From contig NZ_FOGS01000014.1 of NCBI RefSeq assembly GCF_900111305.1, positions 29,239 through 93,238 on the forward strand: DNA of 64,000 nt, given 5' to 3'. The position numbers and the translations under genes were made by a program. Positions 35,795-43,363 of the stretch are shown here, one piece after another. Numbering within the stretch: the first letter of the stretch is position 1; each line of letters begins with the position of its first letter. A model generated the notes under the pieces. The model was not told the DNA's origin. It made no database searches and was given only the letters and a program-made list of their open reading frames with translations. The DNA comes from Vreelandella subterranea (GTDB lineage: Bacteria > Pseudomonadota > Gammaproteobacteria > Pseudomonadales > Halomonadaceae).

Positions 35795-36634
35795 ATGGAC
35801 TCAGCCCTAGACGCGTTACTGGAAACCCTCGACCTTACACCCAAGGGCGCATTAACGCCGCTTGGCGGTGGCGATATTGCGGCCGTCTATCAGCTTGATA
35901 CCGAACAGGGCCGTGTCGTCGTCAAGCATGACGACGCGCAGCGGCTGCGCGGCGAAGCCGAGGCATTACGGGCGTTAAAGGGCGCATGTTCCATACTGAT
36001 TGTCCCTCAGGTGCTGGGCCTTTCCGAAAGCTGGCTGGTAATGGAGACGCTTGAAGCCTCGGGGCGACGCGATAATGCGAGGCTGGGTGAAGGCCTCAAA
36101 GAGCTTCACGCAAGCGTCGGTCAGCAACATGGCTGGCACTGGGATAACGCCTGTGGCAGGACGCCTCAACCCAATGCGCCGTTGGGCGATGGGCGTGTTT
36201 TTCAGCGCGAGCGACGGCTATTGCCTCTCGGCGATGCCTGCTATCAGCGCGGTTTGCTCGATAAAAAGCTTTATGAGCGCATCGCCCGCCAGGCGCATGA
36301 GTTGGAAAGCTGGCTGCCCGACAGGCCCGCAAGCCTGGTGCATGGCGATCTGTGGTCGGGCAATGTGATGTTCACGCCGCGTGGCCCTGCGATTATCGAC
36401 CCGGCGATATATCGTCACTACCCGGAAGTCGATATTGCCATGTTGACGCTCTTTGGCTCGCTGGATGAACGCTTTTTCGAGGCCTACTGGAACGGCGACG
36501 CCCCGGCCGATTGGCCGAGGCGTGAAGCGTTATTTCAACTTTATCCGCTGCTCAATCATTTGCTGCTCTTTGGAGCGAGCTATCGCAGCGGCGTTGAGCG
36601 CATCGTTGCCGCGCTTGAGGCCTATCAGGGTTAA
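35795..36634 (+). CDS. Fructosamine kinase family protein
   Basis: A 279-residue aminoglycoside-phosphotransferase-like protein. VVKHDD (ATP lysine), the catalytic loop LVHGDLWSGNVMF and the DFG-equivalent IIDPAIYRHYPEVDIAMLTLFG match bacterial fructosamine/ketosamine kinases, which phosphorylate glycated amines for repair. The ATG at 35795 follows AAAGGAG. It may be the last gene of the polyol operon, which makes fructose, a strong glycating sugar, or an independent housekeeping gene. Confidence 0.9.
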   Translation: MDSALDALLETLDLTPKGALTPLGGGDIAAVYQLDTEQGRVVVKHDDAQRLRGEAEALRALKGACSILIVPQVLGLSESWLVMETLEASGRRDNARLGEGLKELHASVGQQHGWHWDNACGRTPQPNAPLGDGRVFQRERRLLPLGDACYQRGLLDKKLYERIARQAHELESWLPDRPASLVHGDLWSGNVMFTPRGPAIIDPAIYRHYPEVDIAMLTLFGSLDERFFEAYWNGDAPADWPRREALFQLYPLLNHLLLFGASYRSGVERIVAALEAYQG

Positions 36635-36637
36635 GCG

Positions 36638-37078
36638 TTACCAAGACTTGTAGGGCAAGAACTTGCCGTTCAGGGTAAGCAGCACCCGGTCGCCTTTGGG
36701 GTCTTCGACCTTATCGACTTCCATGGTGAAATCGATAGCGCTCATGATGCCGTCGCCAAACTGCTCTTGCACCACATCCTTGAGCGTCTCGCCATATACA
36801 CCGACGACTTCATAGAGGCGATAAATGAAGGGATCCTGGGGGATGGCTTCATCCCACACCTTGGTCGGGAATGCCACCAGGGCATCGGCGACATCGCTCT
36901 CGACATCCAGCGTCTTGCAGATCTTTTGGGCGATATCGGGGCTGGCGCTGTTCATGCCGTAGCAGGCCGATGCTACCCATACCGGCGACATTCCGACGGC
37001 GCTGGCAATATCGTCCCAGCTCATCTTCTTGCGCGCTTTGGCGGCAAGCAGGGTGTGGCGCATTTCAAGTTTATCCAC
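36638..37078 (-). CDS. cynS: Cyanase (cyanate hydratase)
   Basis: A 146-residue protein; E. coli cyanase has 156. The catalytic region is complete: IPQDPFIYRLYEVVGVYGETLKDVVQEQFGDGIMSAIDF contains the Arg, Glu and Ser of the active site, and the end DRVLLTLNGKFLPYKSW is typical. The enzyme turns cyanate and bicarbonate into ammonia and CO2. The most likely start is GTG at 37078 with AGGAG 8 bp upstream; ATG 37063 would drop five residues. It is 74 bp downstream of an FNT channel gene on the same strand. No CynR regulator or CynX gene is seen. Confidence 0.95.
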   Translation of the reverse strand: MDKLEMRHTLLAAKARKKMSWDDIASAVGMSPVWVASACYGMNSASPDIAQKICKTLDVESDVADALVAFPTKVWDEAIPQDPFIYRLYEVVGVYGETLKDVVQEQFGDGIMSAIDFTMEVDKVEDPKGDRVLLTLNGKFLPYKSW

Positions 37079-37152
37079 GAGATTTCTCCTGTCAGTTGAA
37101 GGGCGCTTTGACGCCCTGTTGTTGTTAGCAGCTTTCGGTGAATGGATCTCGA

Positions 37153-37965
37153 TCAAGATAGGTCTTTCTTGGGCTGGGTGCGGACATGGGTGGTGTACAG
37201 CACAAGGCCCACCAGTGTCAGGCCGCCGACCAGATTACCCAGTACCGTGGGGATCTCATTCCACATGATGTATTGATACAGCGTGAATTCAGCGCCCATC
37301 ATCAGGCCGATCGGGAACAGGAACATGTTGACCACGGAGTGCTCGAAGCCAAGGTAGAAGAAAACGATGATCGGCATCCACATGGCCATGATCTTGCCGG
37401 ATACCGTTGTCGAGATAGCGGCACCCACGACCCCCATGGACACCATCCAGTTGCAGAACATGCCCCTGAGAAACAGCACAATCCAGCCAGCAAGCCCGGC
37501 CTCCTGGTAACCCACGGTTCGGCTTTCACCGACTTCCATCATGGTATGGCCGACGGCGTTGATTTCCTCGGTGCCGCCCATGGTGAAGTTCATGTAGCCA
37601 AAAATGGCAATAAACAGGGCACCCGCGAGGTTGCCGAGCCCTACCAACCCCCAGCACTTGAGCATCCGTGGAAGGGTGACGCCGGGTCGCTTGTCGAGCC
37701 AGGCGATCGGAACGAGTGTAAAAACCCCAGTGAGCAGGTCATACCCCATCAAATAAAGCATGACGAAGCCCACAGGGAAAAGCAGTGCCCCAATCAGGAA
37801 ATTACCTGTTTGAGTGGCGATAGTAATGGCAAAAATAACCGCCAACGCCAGGGTGGCCCCCGCCATGAAGGCGCGAATAAGCGTATCCCGGGTACCCATA
37901 TAGACTTTAGCTTCACCCTGGTCTACCAGCTTGGTAACAAACTCACTGGGCATTAGATATGACAT
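37153..37965 (-). CDS. Formate/nitrite transporter (FNT) family channel next to cyanase
   Basis: A 270-residue protein with six or more helices. It has the FNT pattern GATLALAVIFAITIATQTG, GLGNLAGALFIAI, RGMFCNWMVSMGVVGAAIS, and the second half-helix PIIVFFYLGFEHSVVNMFLFPIGLMMG. FNT channels carry small monovalent anions such as formate, nitrite or hydrosulfide. The cyanase gene downstream suggests cyanate as the substrate (inference). A start at 37986 is possible; the ATG at 37965 has AGGAAA upstream. Confidence 0.88.
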   Translation of the reverse strand: MSYLMPSEFVTKLVDQGEAKVYMGTRDTLIRAFMAGATLALAVIFAITIATQTGNFLIGALLFPVGFVMLYLMGYDLLTGVFTLVPIAWLDKRPGVTLPRMLKCWGLVGLGNLAGALFIAIFGYMNFTMGGTEEINAVGHTMMEVGESRTVGYQEAGLAGWIVLFLRGMFCNWMVSMGVVGAAISTTVSGKIMAMWMPIIVFFYLGFEHSVVNMFLFPIGLMMGAEFTLYQYIMWNEIPTVLGNLVGGLTLVGLVLYTTHVRTQPKKDLS

Positions 37966-38571
37966 TAATAGGTTTTCCTGTGTCATTTTCGGTTAATTGA
38001 CGCCGCGCCTGAATATCCAGTGCCAGTTCCTTTGCTTCTGAGTTAGTTCGTCGTGTCAGCGTTTTGATTCAATCCAGGCATTGCAGGCGCTTAGCTCGCC
38101 AACAGAGTGGTGCATTTGGCATGCCAATTTATTCATTGGAAGACTGGGAAAGTTATAAAATCGATTTATTTCATTGATTTATTTTTTCGGTGATCAAATA
38201 TTACATTTGCCAGTTGAGGGCTGATAATCGATCGCCGCAAGGGTGCTTGATAAAGGCTGCACCATTGATAGGCAGTTCTTTGGTGTGTGCACAATATTGT
38301 TGCAAGACCTTTTTCCGTTCAGGCGTTGACTGCCCCTGTAATAAGCGTTGACTCGGTGGAGGAAGGGGAATTGACGGAGATGAAGGCGAGTGCTAGCTTA
38401 CATTCATAAATGTATGTTACGGCGCCTTTTTGCGCCATACGAATCGTCGATTCCAGCGCAGTTGGCCATGTCAGCGATGTCTTTTTCGTTGATTGCTTGC
38501 GTCAAGGAAGACAGTCTTTGGTTGGTTATGGCATTGCTTCCAAACCTTCATGACAACAGTGGGTTTTAACC
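37966..38571. other. 606-bp intergenic region between the cyanate and efflux clusters
   Basis: No convincing ORF or RNA gene. The left part (38130-38215) is AT-rich and probably holds the promoter of the FNT-cynS unit (TATAAC on the minus strand near 38152). The right part holds the AcrR-like site at 38400-38417 and an adjacent GGCGC-N6-GCGCC hairpin (38421-38436), then ~150 bp of leader before mipA. Confidence 0.6.
38400..38417. promoter_or_regulatory. AcrR-type operator-like site upstream of the mipA gene
   Basis: ACATTCATAAATGTATGT matches the core of the published E. coli AcrR site (ACATTCACAAATGTATGT) at 17 of 18 positions. Related copies occur before the TolC, acrA and acrR genes in this window. 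It lies 155 bp before the start. Confidence 0.7.
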
Positions 38572-39336
38572 ATGAGCTCAAGACTATCGGTTATGCCATA
38601 TTTCGCGCTGTCCACGTTGCTGATGATGGCATCGGGTAGCGCGTTGGCGCAGTGGCAAGGCAGCGTTGGTGCGGGGGTGTTCAGCGTGCCCGAATATCTG
38701 GGCAGCGATGAAAATGAAACGCGTGGCTGGCCAAGTGCCAGTATCACGTATGGCGATACCTTTTACGCCAGCGTGCGTGATGGGATTGGCTGGAATTTGC
38801 TTCGCCATGGCAACTGGATGGTTTCGCCTTTTATCACTTACTTGCCGGGCCGTGATGACGACGGTGAGCTAAGGGGGCTCGACAAGGTTGAGGATGGCGC
38901 AGCGGCAGGTGTACGTGCCCGTTATTCAAACGGCCCGTGGGGGCTGGAAGCCGCCACTAAAGTCCCTTTAGGCGGCGATGTAGATGGTTATGAAGCAGAC
39001 CTGAAAGCCAACTGGCGCGCCATGCTGTCGGAGCAGATGGCGTTTTCGATCGGCCCTGAGTTGACCTATTCAAGCGATGACTGGACTCGTGACATGTTCG
39101 GTATTTCGCCCCCAGAAAGCGCTCGCTCGGGGCTTGCCGTCTACCGCCCGAACGATGGCTATTTACGTTATGGACTGAACAGCAGCCTGAGCTATTACCT
39201 GACCCGTGACTGGTCGGTAACAGGGCTAGTCGGTGTTACCCGATTAACAGGTGACGCCGCCGACAGTCCGATCGTGGATGACGTGGGTGACAAGACCCAG
39301 GTCATGGGCGGTGCGTTGATCAACTATCACTTTTAG
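38572..39336 (+). CDS. MipA/OmpV family outer-membrane protein
   Basis: A 254-residue protein. The signal peptide ends at SGSALA; the mature start QWQGSVGAGVFSVPEYLGSDENETRGWPSASITYGDTFYAS is the family opening. The rest alternates amphipathic strands and ends in LINYHF with the terminal Phe of barrels. MipA/OmpV proteins are scaffold or stress-related outer-membrane barrels, some linked to antibiotic and detergent response. An AcrR-like site upstream suggests control with the efflux pump. The 3' end overlaps the convergent hydrolase by 4 bp. Confidence 0.9.
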   Translation: MSSRLSVMPYFALSTLLMMASGSALAQWQGSVGAGVFSVPEYLGSDENETRGWPSASITYGDTFYASVRDGIGWNLLRHGNWMVSPFITYLPGRDDDGELRGLDKVEDGAAAGVRARYSNGPWGLEAATKVPLGGDVDGYEADLKANWRAMLSEQMAFSIGPELTYSSDDWTRDMFGISPPESARSGLAVYRPNDGYLRYGLNSSLSYYLTRDWSVTGLVGVTRLTGDAADSPIVDDVGDKTQVMGGALINYHF

Positions 39337-40250
39337 CCACGAGGGGGGATCAGACGTTGCCACCACCGTCTGATCAGTTGTCCTGGGTTTTCTGCTTGAG
39401 TAGAGGCAGCAAAGCCGTTTTGGTTCAGAAAGCGCTTTAGGGGAGCCACTTGCTGGTCATCGTTGAGCATGGGGGCATGGCCACATCCCGTCGCTTCAAG
39501 CACTTCCATGTGCGGCTGGTCGACCTGCATGCGTTCTACGCTCTCGGCACGTAACAACGTGGAATGTTCACCCCGAATAACCATCAGCGGGCAGCGTATC
39601 TGCTGCCAGTCGCGCCATGTATCGCGAGGCGTATCGTTGACGAATTGCTCACTTATGCGCGGATCGTAATGAAAGCTCCAACTGCCATCAGGCAGTCGAC
39701 GTCCACTGCTCAGTGCCATCTGCTGCCACTCAAAACGACTGAGGGTACCAAACCCCTGATAATGTTGTTCAAGCGCCTGTTGCAGTTCACTGAGGGTCGA
39801 AAAACGTTTGAGCACGCTAAAGTAGGTTGCCATTTCAGCCAGGGCCTGGCCGTCAAGCTCAGGACCTACGTCATTGAGAACCAAGCAGTGAATTCGCCTG
39901 GCGGTGTTTTCATCAGCGGCCAGCAGCATGCCAAGCAAGCCGCCCATCGAGGTGCCGACCCAGTTAGCGCTCTCGATGTGGAAATGGTCGAGTACGGCCA
40001 ACGCGATCGTCACATAGTGGCTGTATAAGTAATCATTGGCAGGGTAAAGCGACCAGCTGGAAAGTCCGCGTCCCGGCGTATCGGGCGCTATGACTCGCCA
40101 TTGGGGGCCAAGCTTTCGGGCCAGGGATTCAAAGTCACCGCCGTGACGGGCCAGCCCGTGCCAGGCGATCACGGTGTTGGGGGCATCGGGATGCCAGATA
40201 CGAACGGCGATTTCGAGCTGACGTACGCGAATATATTCAATGCGGTCCAT
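39333..40250 (-). CDS. Alpha/beta hydrolase
   Basis: A 305-residue hydrolase. The oxyanion segment is AWHGLARHGGDF, the nucleophile elbow is WVGTSMGGLLGM (Ser in G-T-S-M-G), the acid likely lies in MVIRGEHSTLL, and the catalytic His is in TGCGHAPMLND. It resembles general esterase or C-C hydrolase-type proteins; the substrate is unknown. It shares the intergenic region 40251-40514 with the divergent TolC-like gene, which carries an AcrR-like site. Confidence 0.9.
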   Translation of the reverse strand: MDRIEYIRVRQLEIAVRIWHPDAPNTVIAWHGLARHGGDFESLARKLGPQWRVIAPDTPGRGLSSWSLYPANDYLYSHYVTIALAVLDHFHIESANWVGTSMGGLLGMLLAADENTARRIHCLVLNDVGPELDGQALAEMATYFSVLKRFSTLSELQQALEQHYQGFGTLSRFEWQQMALSSGRRLPDGSWSFHYDPRISEQFVNDTPRDTWRDWQQIRCPLMVIRGEHSTLLRAESVERMQVDQPHMEVLEATGCGHAPMLNDDQQVAPLKRFLNQNGFAASTQAENPGQLIRRWWQRLIPPRG

Positions 40251-40462
40251 GGCATGCCTCAGTGAGTCGTTTGCTGCTTTGCAGCATGGTGACGTACAGG
40301 ATAGTCGATTAAAGCCATCCTGTAAGGCATAGCGGTGCGGTTGTCATTGGGCGGAGGAAAAAACCCATAGGAATAACGGCTAAGCAGACACTGCCAGAGA
40401 TATAGTAAAGAAAAGTGAAATATAAGCCGATTATTTGACCAATGTCTGGTATCGCCCAAAAA

Positions 40463-40480
40463 ACATGCGACAATGTATGT
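40463..40480. promoter_or_regulatory. AcrR-type operator-like site upstream of the TolC-like gene
   Basis: ACATGCGACAATGTATGT matches the E. coli AcrR core at 14 of 18 positions, with the right half-site AATGTATGT intact. It lies 34 bp upstream of the TolC-like start, close to where the promoter and leader should be. Confidence 0.55.
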
Positions 40481-40514
40481 AAGCATTCAGACGGATATTA
40501 ATGAGGAAAACGCT

Positions 40515-41993
40515 ATGCTGCGACTCCCTTCCACGTTGGCTTTCAAGACCTCTCGCCCTCTTACGGCACAGCGCATGCTGCTTCCGGCGTTGTTGCTTTC
40601 CGTATGGGCGGTTCCTGCTTGGTCAGCGGATCTACTCACCATCACCCGCGATGCATTGGAAAATAACGCCGAGTTGAGCTCAGCGCGTTCCCAAACCCAG
40701 AGCGTCAAGGCGGGGCGGGATGTTGCCCGTGGCGATTTGTTGCCCCAGCTGAATGCGTCAGGGAATGTGGCGCATAACCGCACCTATGAAAGCCAAACCG
40801 GCACTCAGGCAGGAGAAGTGGGGCCTGGTACTGGCAACACTAGGGGCAATGACGACCCCTTCAATAGCGTCAGTCTGACGCTGGAAGCCTCGCAAGCACT
40901 TTTTGATGCCCGTAACAGCCGCGAGATTGAACGAGCCGAGCGGGAAATCGATCAGCAAATTTACGCACTGGCATCGACCGAGCAGCAAGTGCTGATCGAT
41001 GTGGCGACGGCTTACTTCGATATTCTGCGGGCCAACGACATTCTCGATGCCCGCCTGGCTCAGGAACGTGCTATTGGGCGTCAGTTGGAACAGGCGGAAG
41101 AACAGTTCGAGGTCGGGCTGATTGCGATTACCGAGGTGGAAGAGGCACAGGCCAGTTTCGATCAGTCGCGTGCCGAACGCATTGCCGCGCAGAGTGATCT
41201 GCAGGTGAGTTTTGAGGCCCTTGAGCGTTTGACCGGCCGGCGCTATGCCAGCATTGACGCATTGAGCGACGACTACCCCATCCAGCAGCCGACGCCTAGC
41301 GACCGCGATCACTGGGTGGATCTCGCCGTTGAGAACAACCCTCTGGTGCTCGCCGAACAGGCGGGTGTCGAGGTATCTCGCAGCGCTGTGGGCGTGGCCC
41401 AGGCCCAGCGCTTACCCACTCTGGAAGCGTTCGCGAGTTATCAGTATGCCGATAACGACATCGATGGCATTCGAGGGCACGATGAATCCAGCCAGATAGG
41501 GTTGAGCGCCAACTGGCCGCTATACACGGGCGGCAGCACCCAGGCCAGCATCCGTCAAAGCACCTACCAGTTGGAAGCCAGTCAGTTCGACTTTGAGGCC
41601 CAGCGCCGCGATACCGTTCAGCAGGTGCGCTCGCTGTATACCCAGGTCAGCAATGACGTCTCTACCGTGGATGCCCGCGCGCAGGCCATCGTTTCCAACC
41701 AGAGCGCGCTGGATGCCACACGTGCAGGCTATGAAGTGGGTACCCGCAACATTGTCGACGTGTTGAATGCCGAGCAAAACCTCTACAACGCGATTTCCAA
41801 CTATGCTCAGGCCCGTTACGACTATGTCGTCAATCTGTTATCGCTACGCCAACAGGCTGGTCGTTTGGACGTTGAGGCCGTCGAGGAGATCAATGCGTGG
41901 CTACAGGGCGAAGAAGTGACCTTTACATTGCCTGAAGACGCTGACTCCAGCAGCGTAACCAACATCGGTGAGCGCCCGGTACTTGAGCAGTAA
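40515..41993 (+). CDS. TolC-like outer-membrane efflux protein
   Basis: A 492-residue protein. The signal peptide ends at PAWSA and the mature protein starts DLLTITRDALENNAELSSARSQTQSVKAGRDVARGDLLPQLNAS, the OEP repeat opening. YTQVSNDVSTVDARAQAI and GYEVGTRNIVDVLNAEQNLYNA mark the two repeats. It forms the trimeric exit duct for the AcrAB-like pump encoded just downstream. The ATG at 40515 follows AGGAAAACG. It has its own operator-like site and is separated from acrA by 98 bp with another. Confidence 0.94.
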   Translation: MLRLPSTLAFKTSRPLTAQRMLLPALLLSVWAVPAWSADLLTITRDALENNAELSSARSQTQSVKAGRDVARGDLLPQLNASGNVAHNRTYESQTGTQAGEVGPGTGNTRGNDDPFNSVSLTLEASQALFDARNSREIERAEREIDQQIYALASTEQQVLIDVATAYFDILRANDILDARLAQERAIGRQLEQAEEQFEVGLIAITEVEEAQASFDQSRAERIAAQSDLQVSFEALERLTGRRYASIDALSDDYPIQQPTPSDRDHWVDLAVENNPLVLAEQAGVEVSRSAVGVAQAQRLPTLEAFASYQYADNDIDGIRGHDESSQIGLSANWPLYTGGSTQASIRQSTYQLEASQFDFEAQRRDTVQQVRSLYTQVSNDVSTVDARAQAIVSNQSALDATRAGYEVGTRNIVDVLNAEQNLYNAISNYAQARYDYVVNLLSLRQQAGRLDVEAVEEINAWLQGEEVTFTLPEDADSSSVTNIGERPVLEQ

Positions 41994-42029
41994 CAACCCT
42001 CCGGCGGCGCTTAAGGCCGCCAAACATTT

Positions 42030-42047
42030 ACATTCATACATGTATGG
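42030..42047. promoter_or_regulatory. AcrR-type operator-like site upstream of acrA
   Basis: ACATTCATACATGTATGG matches the E. coli AcrR core at 15 of 18 positions and the site at 38400 at 16 of 18. It contains the perfect palindrome CATACATGTATG. It lies 45 bp upstream of acrA. Confidence 0.7.
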
Positions 42048-42091
42048 TTGTAGTCTGTGTCGGTTTTATAGGCGCCTCAAGGGAAAAAGTA

Positions 42092-43363
42092 ATGAAGAAC
42101 ATGTTTTACGGCGTTCGTAGCGTGCTGATGGTGATAGGTGCTAGCGCGCTGCTTGTTGCCTGTGGCCAGGAAGAGCAAGCCGATCAAGCACAGGGACAGC
42201 AACAAGAACCGCCTCCGCACCCTGTTGAAGTGACCGAGGCGACCCGGCAGGATTTACCGCTGGAAAAATCATACTCTTCGCTGCTGCGCAGCGACGATGA
42301 AGTCACGCTGGTGGCCCGCGTCACCGGCTATCTACAGGAACGTCATTTCGAGCCCGGCGAGTTTGTCGAGGAAGGCCAGCTTCTCTACTCCATCGAGCCT
42401 GATGTCTACCGCGCCACGGTGAACCAGCGCGAAGCCGATCTGCAAAGCGCCCGCGCGGAGTTTGCCCGCGCTCAGCGCGATGCAGAGCGCTTTGAGCGGC
42501 TGCTGAACCAGAATTCGGTGAGTCGTCAGGACTATGACCAGGCGCGTGCGGACCTGGGTGTCGCCCAGGCCAATGTGGCCCAGGCCGAGGCAGCACTGGA
42601 GAGCGCTCAGATTGACCTGAATTACGCTGAAGTGACGGCACCTGTCGCCGGTATGATCAGCTTGAGCGAGATTAATGTGGGTAATCTGGTGCAGTCCGGC
42701 ACCGAGCTTGCCACCGTCACGCCACTTGACCCTCTGGAAGTGCGCTTCCAGATGCCGCAAAACGATGCCTTTGCACTGCGTCGACAGCTGCGTGAAGGGA
42801 TGGCGGTAGAGGATATCCGTGCCACCCTGGCGCTACCGGGTCGCGATGGCAGGGATGATCAGACGCTTGAAGGACGCCTTGACTACCTGGGGTCGCGAGT
42901 CAGTGACCGCACCAGCACGGTGCAGGCCAGTGCCACCTTTGATAACCCAGATGGAGAAATCCTGCCTGGGCAGTTTGTCCGTGTCAGCATTGAAGGCTTG
43001 AAGCGCTATGGTGTCTATGCCGTCCCTGAAATTGCTGTCACCCAGGGGTTAATGGGACCTCAAGTCTTCGTTCTGGATGAAGATGACCGGGCGCGTTCAC
43101 GAACCGTCAGCCTGGGTGAAGTCGCCGGTGCCTGGCAGATCCTGCGCGAGGGTCTAGAAGAAGGTGACCGTGTTGTAGTGGGTGACCCGTCCGGTATCGA
43201 ACCAGGTACCGCTATCGACCCGCAACCCTTTGGAGGCGATGCCGAAGCCGTGGTCGAAAACGTCGAAGAAGCGCAGCAGGCGCAAGAAGAGCAGGCCGCT
43301 GAGCAGGCCCAAGGCGCTGTTGGTGAGCAGGAAGGCGATGAGGAAGGAGACTCTTCGCAATGA
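42092..43363 (+). CDS. acrA: RND efflux periplasmic adaptor (AcrA-like lipoprotein)
   Basis: A 423-residue membrane-fusion protein. The lipobox LLVACGQ places the lipidated Cys at residue 24. The lipoyl halves (ARVTGYLQERHFEPGEFVEEGQLLYSIEP and NYAEVTAPVAGMISLSEINVGNLV) flank a helical hairpin, then a beta-barrel with LDPLEVRFQMP and a membrane-proximal domain. The last ~35 residues are a Gln/Glu-rich tail (EEAQQAQEEQAAEQAQ) not usual for AcrA. It joins the AcrB-like pump to the TolC-like duct. The start at 42092 was chosen by the signal peptide. The stop overlaps acrB as ATGA. Confidence 0.95.
   Translation: MKNMFYGVRSVLMVIGASALLVACGQEEQADQAQGQQQEPPPHPVEVTEATRQDLPLEKSYSSLLRSDDEVTLVARVTGYLQERHFEPGEFVEEGQLLYSIEPDVYRATVNQREADLQSARAEFARAQRDAERFERLLNQNSVSRQDYDQARADLGVAQANVAQAEAALESAQIDLNYAEVTAPVAGMISLSEINVGNLVQSGTELATVTPLDPLEVRFQMPQNDAFALRRQLREGMAVEDIRATLALPGRDGRDDQTLEGRLDYLGSRVSDRTSTVQASATFDNPDGEILPGQFVRVSIEGLKRYGVYAVPEIAVTQGLMGPQVFVLDEDDRARSRTVSLGEVAGAWQILREGLEEGDRVVVGDPSGIEPGTAIDPQPFGGDAEAVVENVEEAQQAQEEQAAEQAQGAVGEQEGDEEGDSSQ

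Noticed and set aside
38281..38312. Possible sigma-54 promoter (TGTGCAC...TTGCAA)
   Set aside because: The GG and GC elements do not have the required spacing.
38322..38354. Repeated GCGTTGACT
   Set aside because: Two copies of a -35-like word without matching -10 elements; likely chance.
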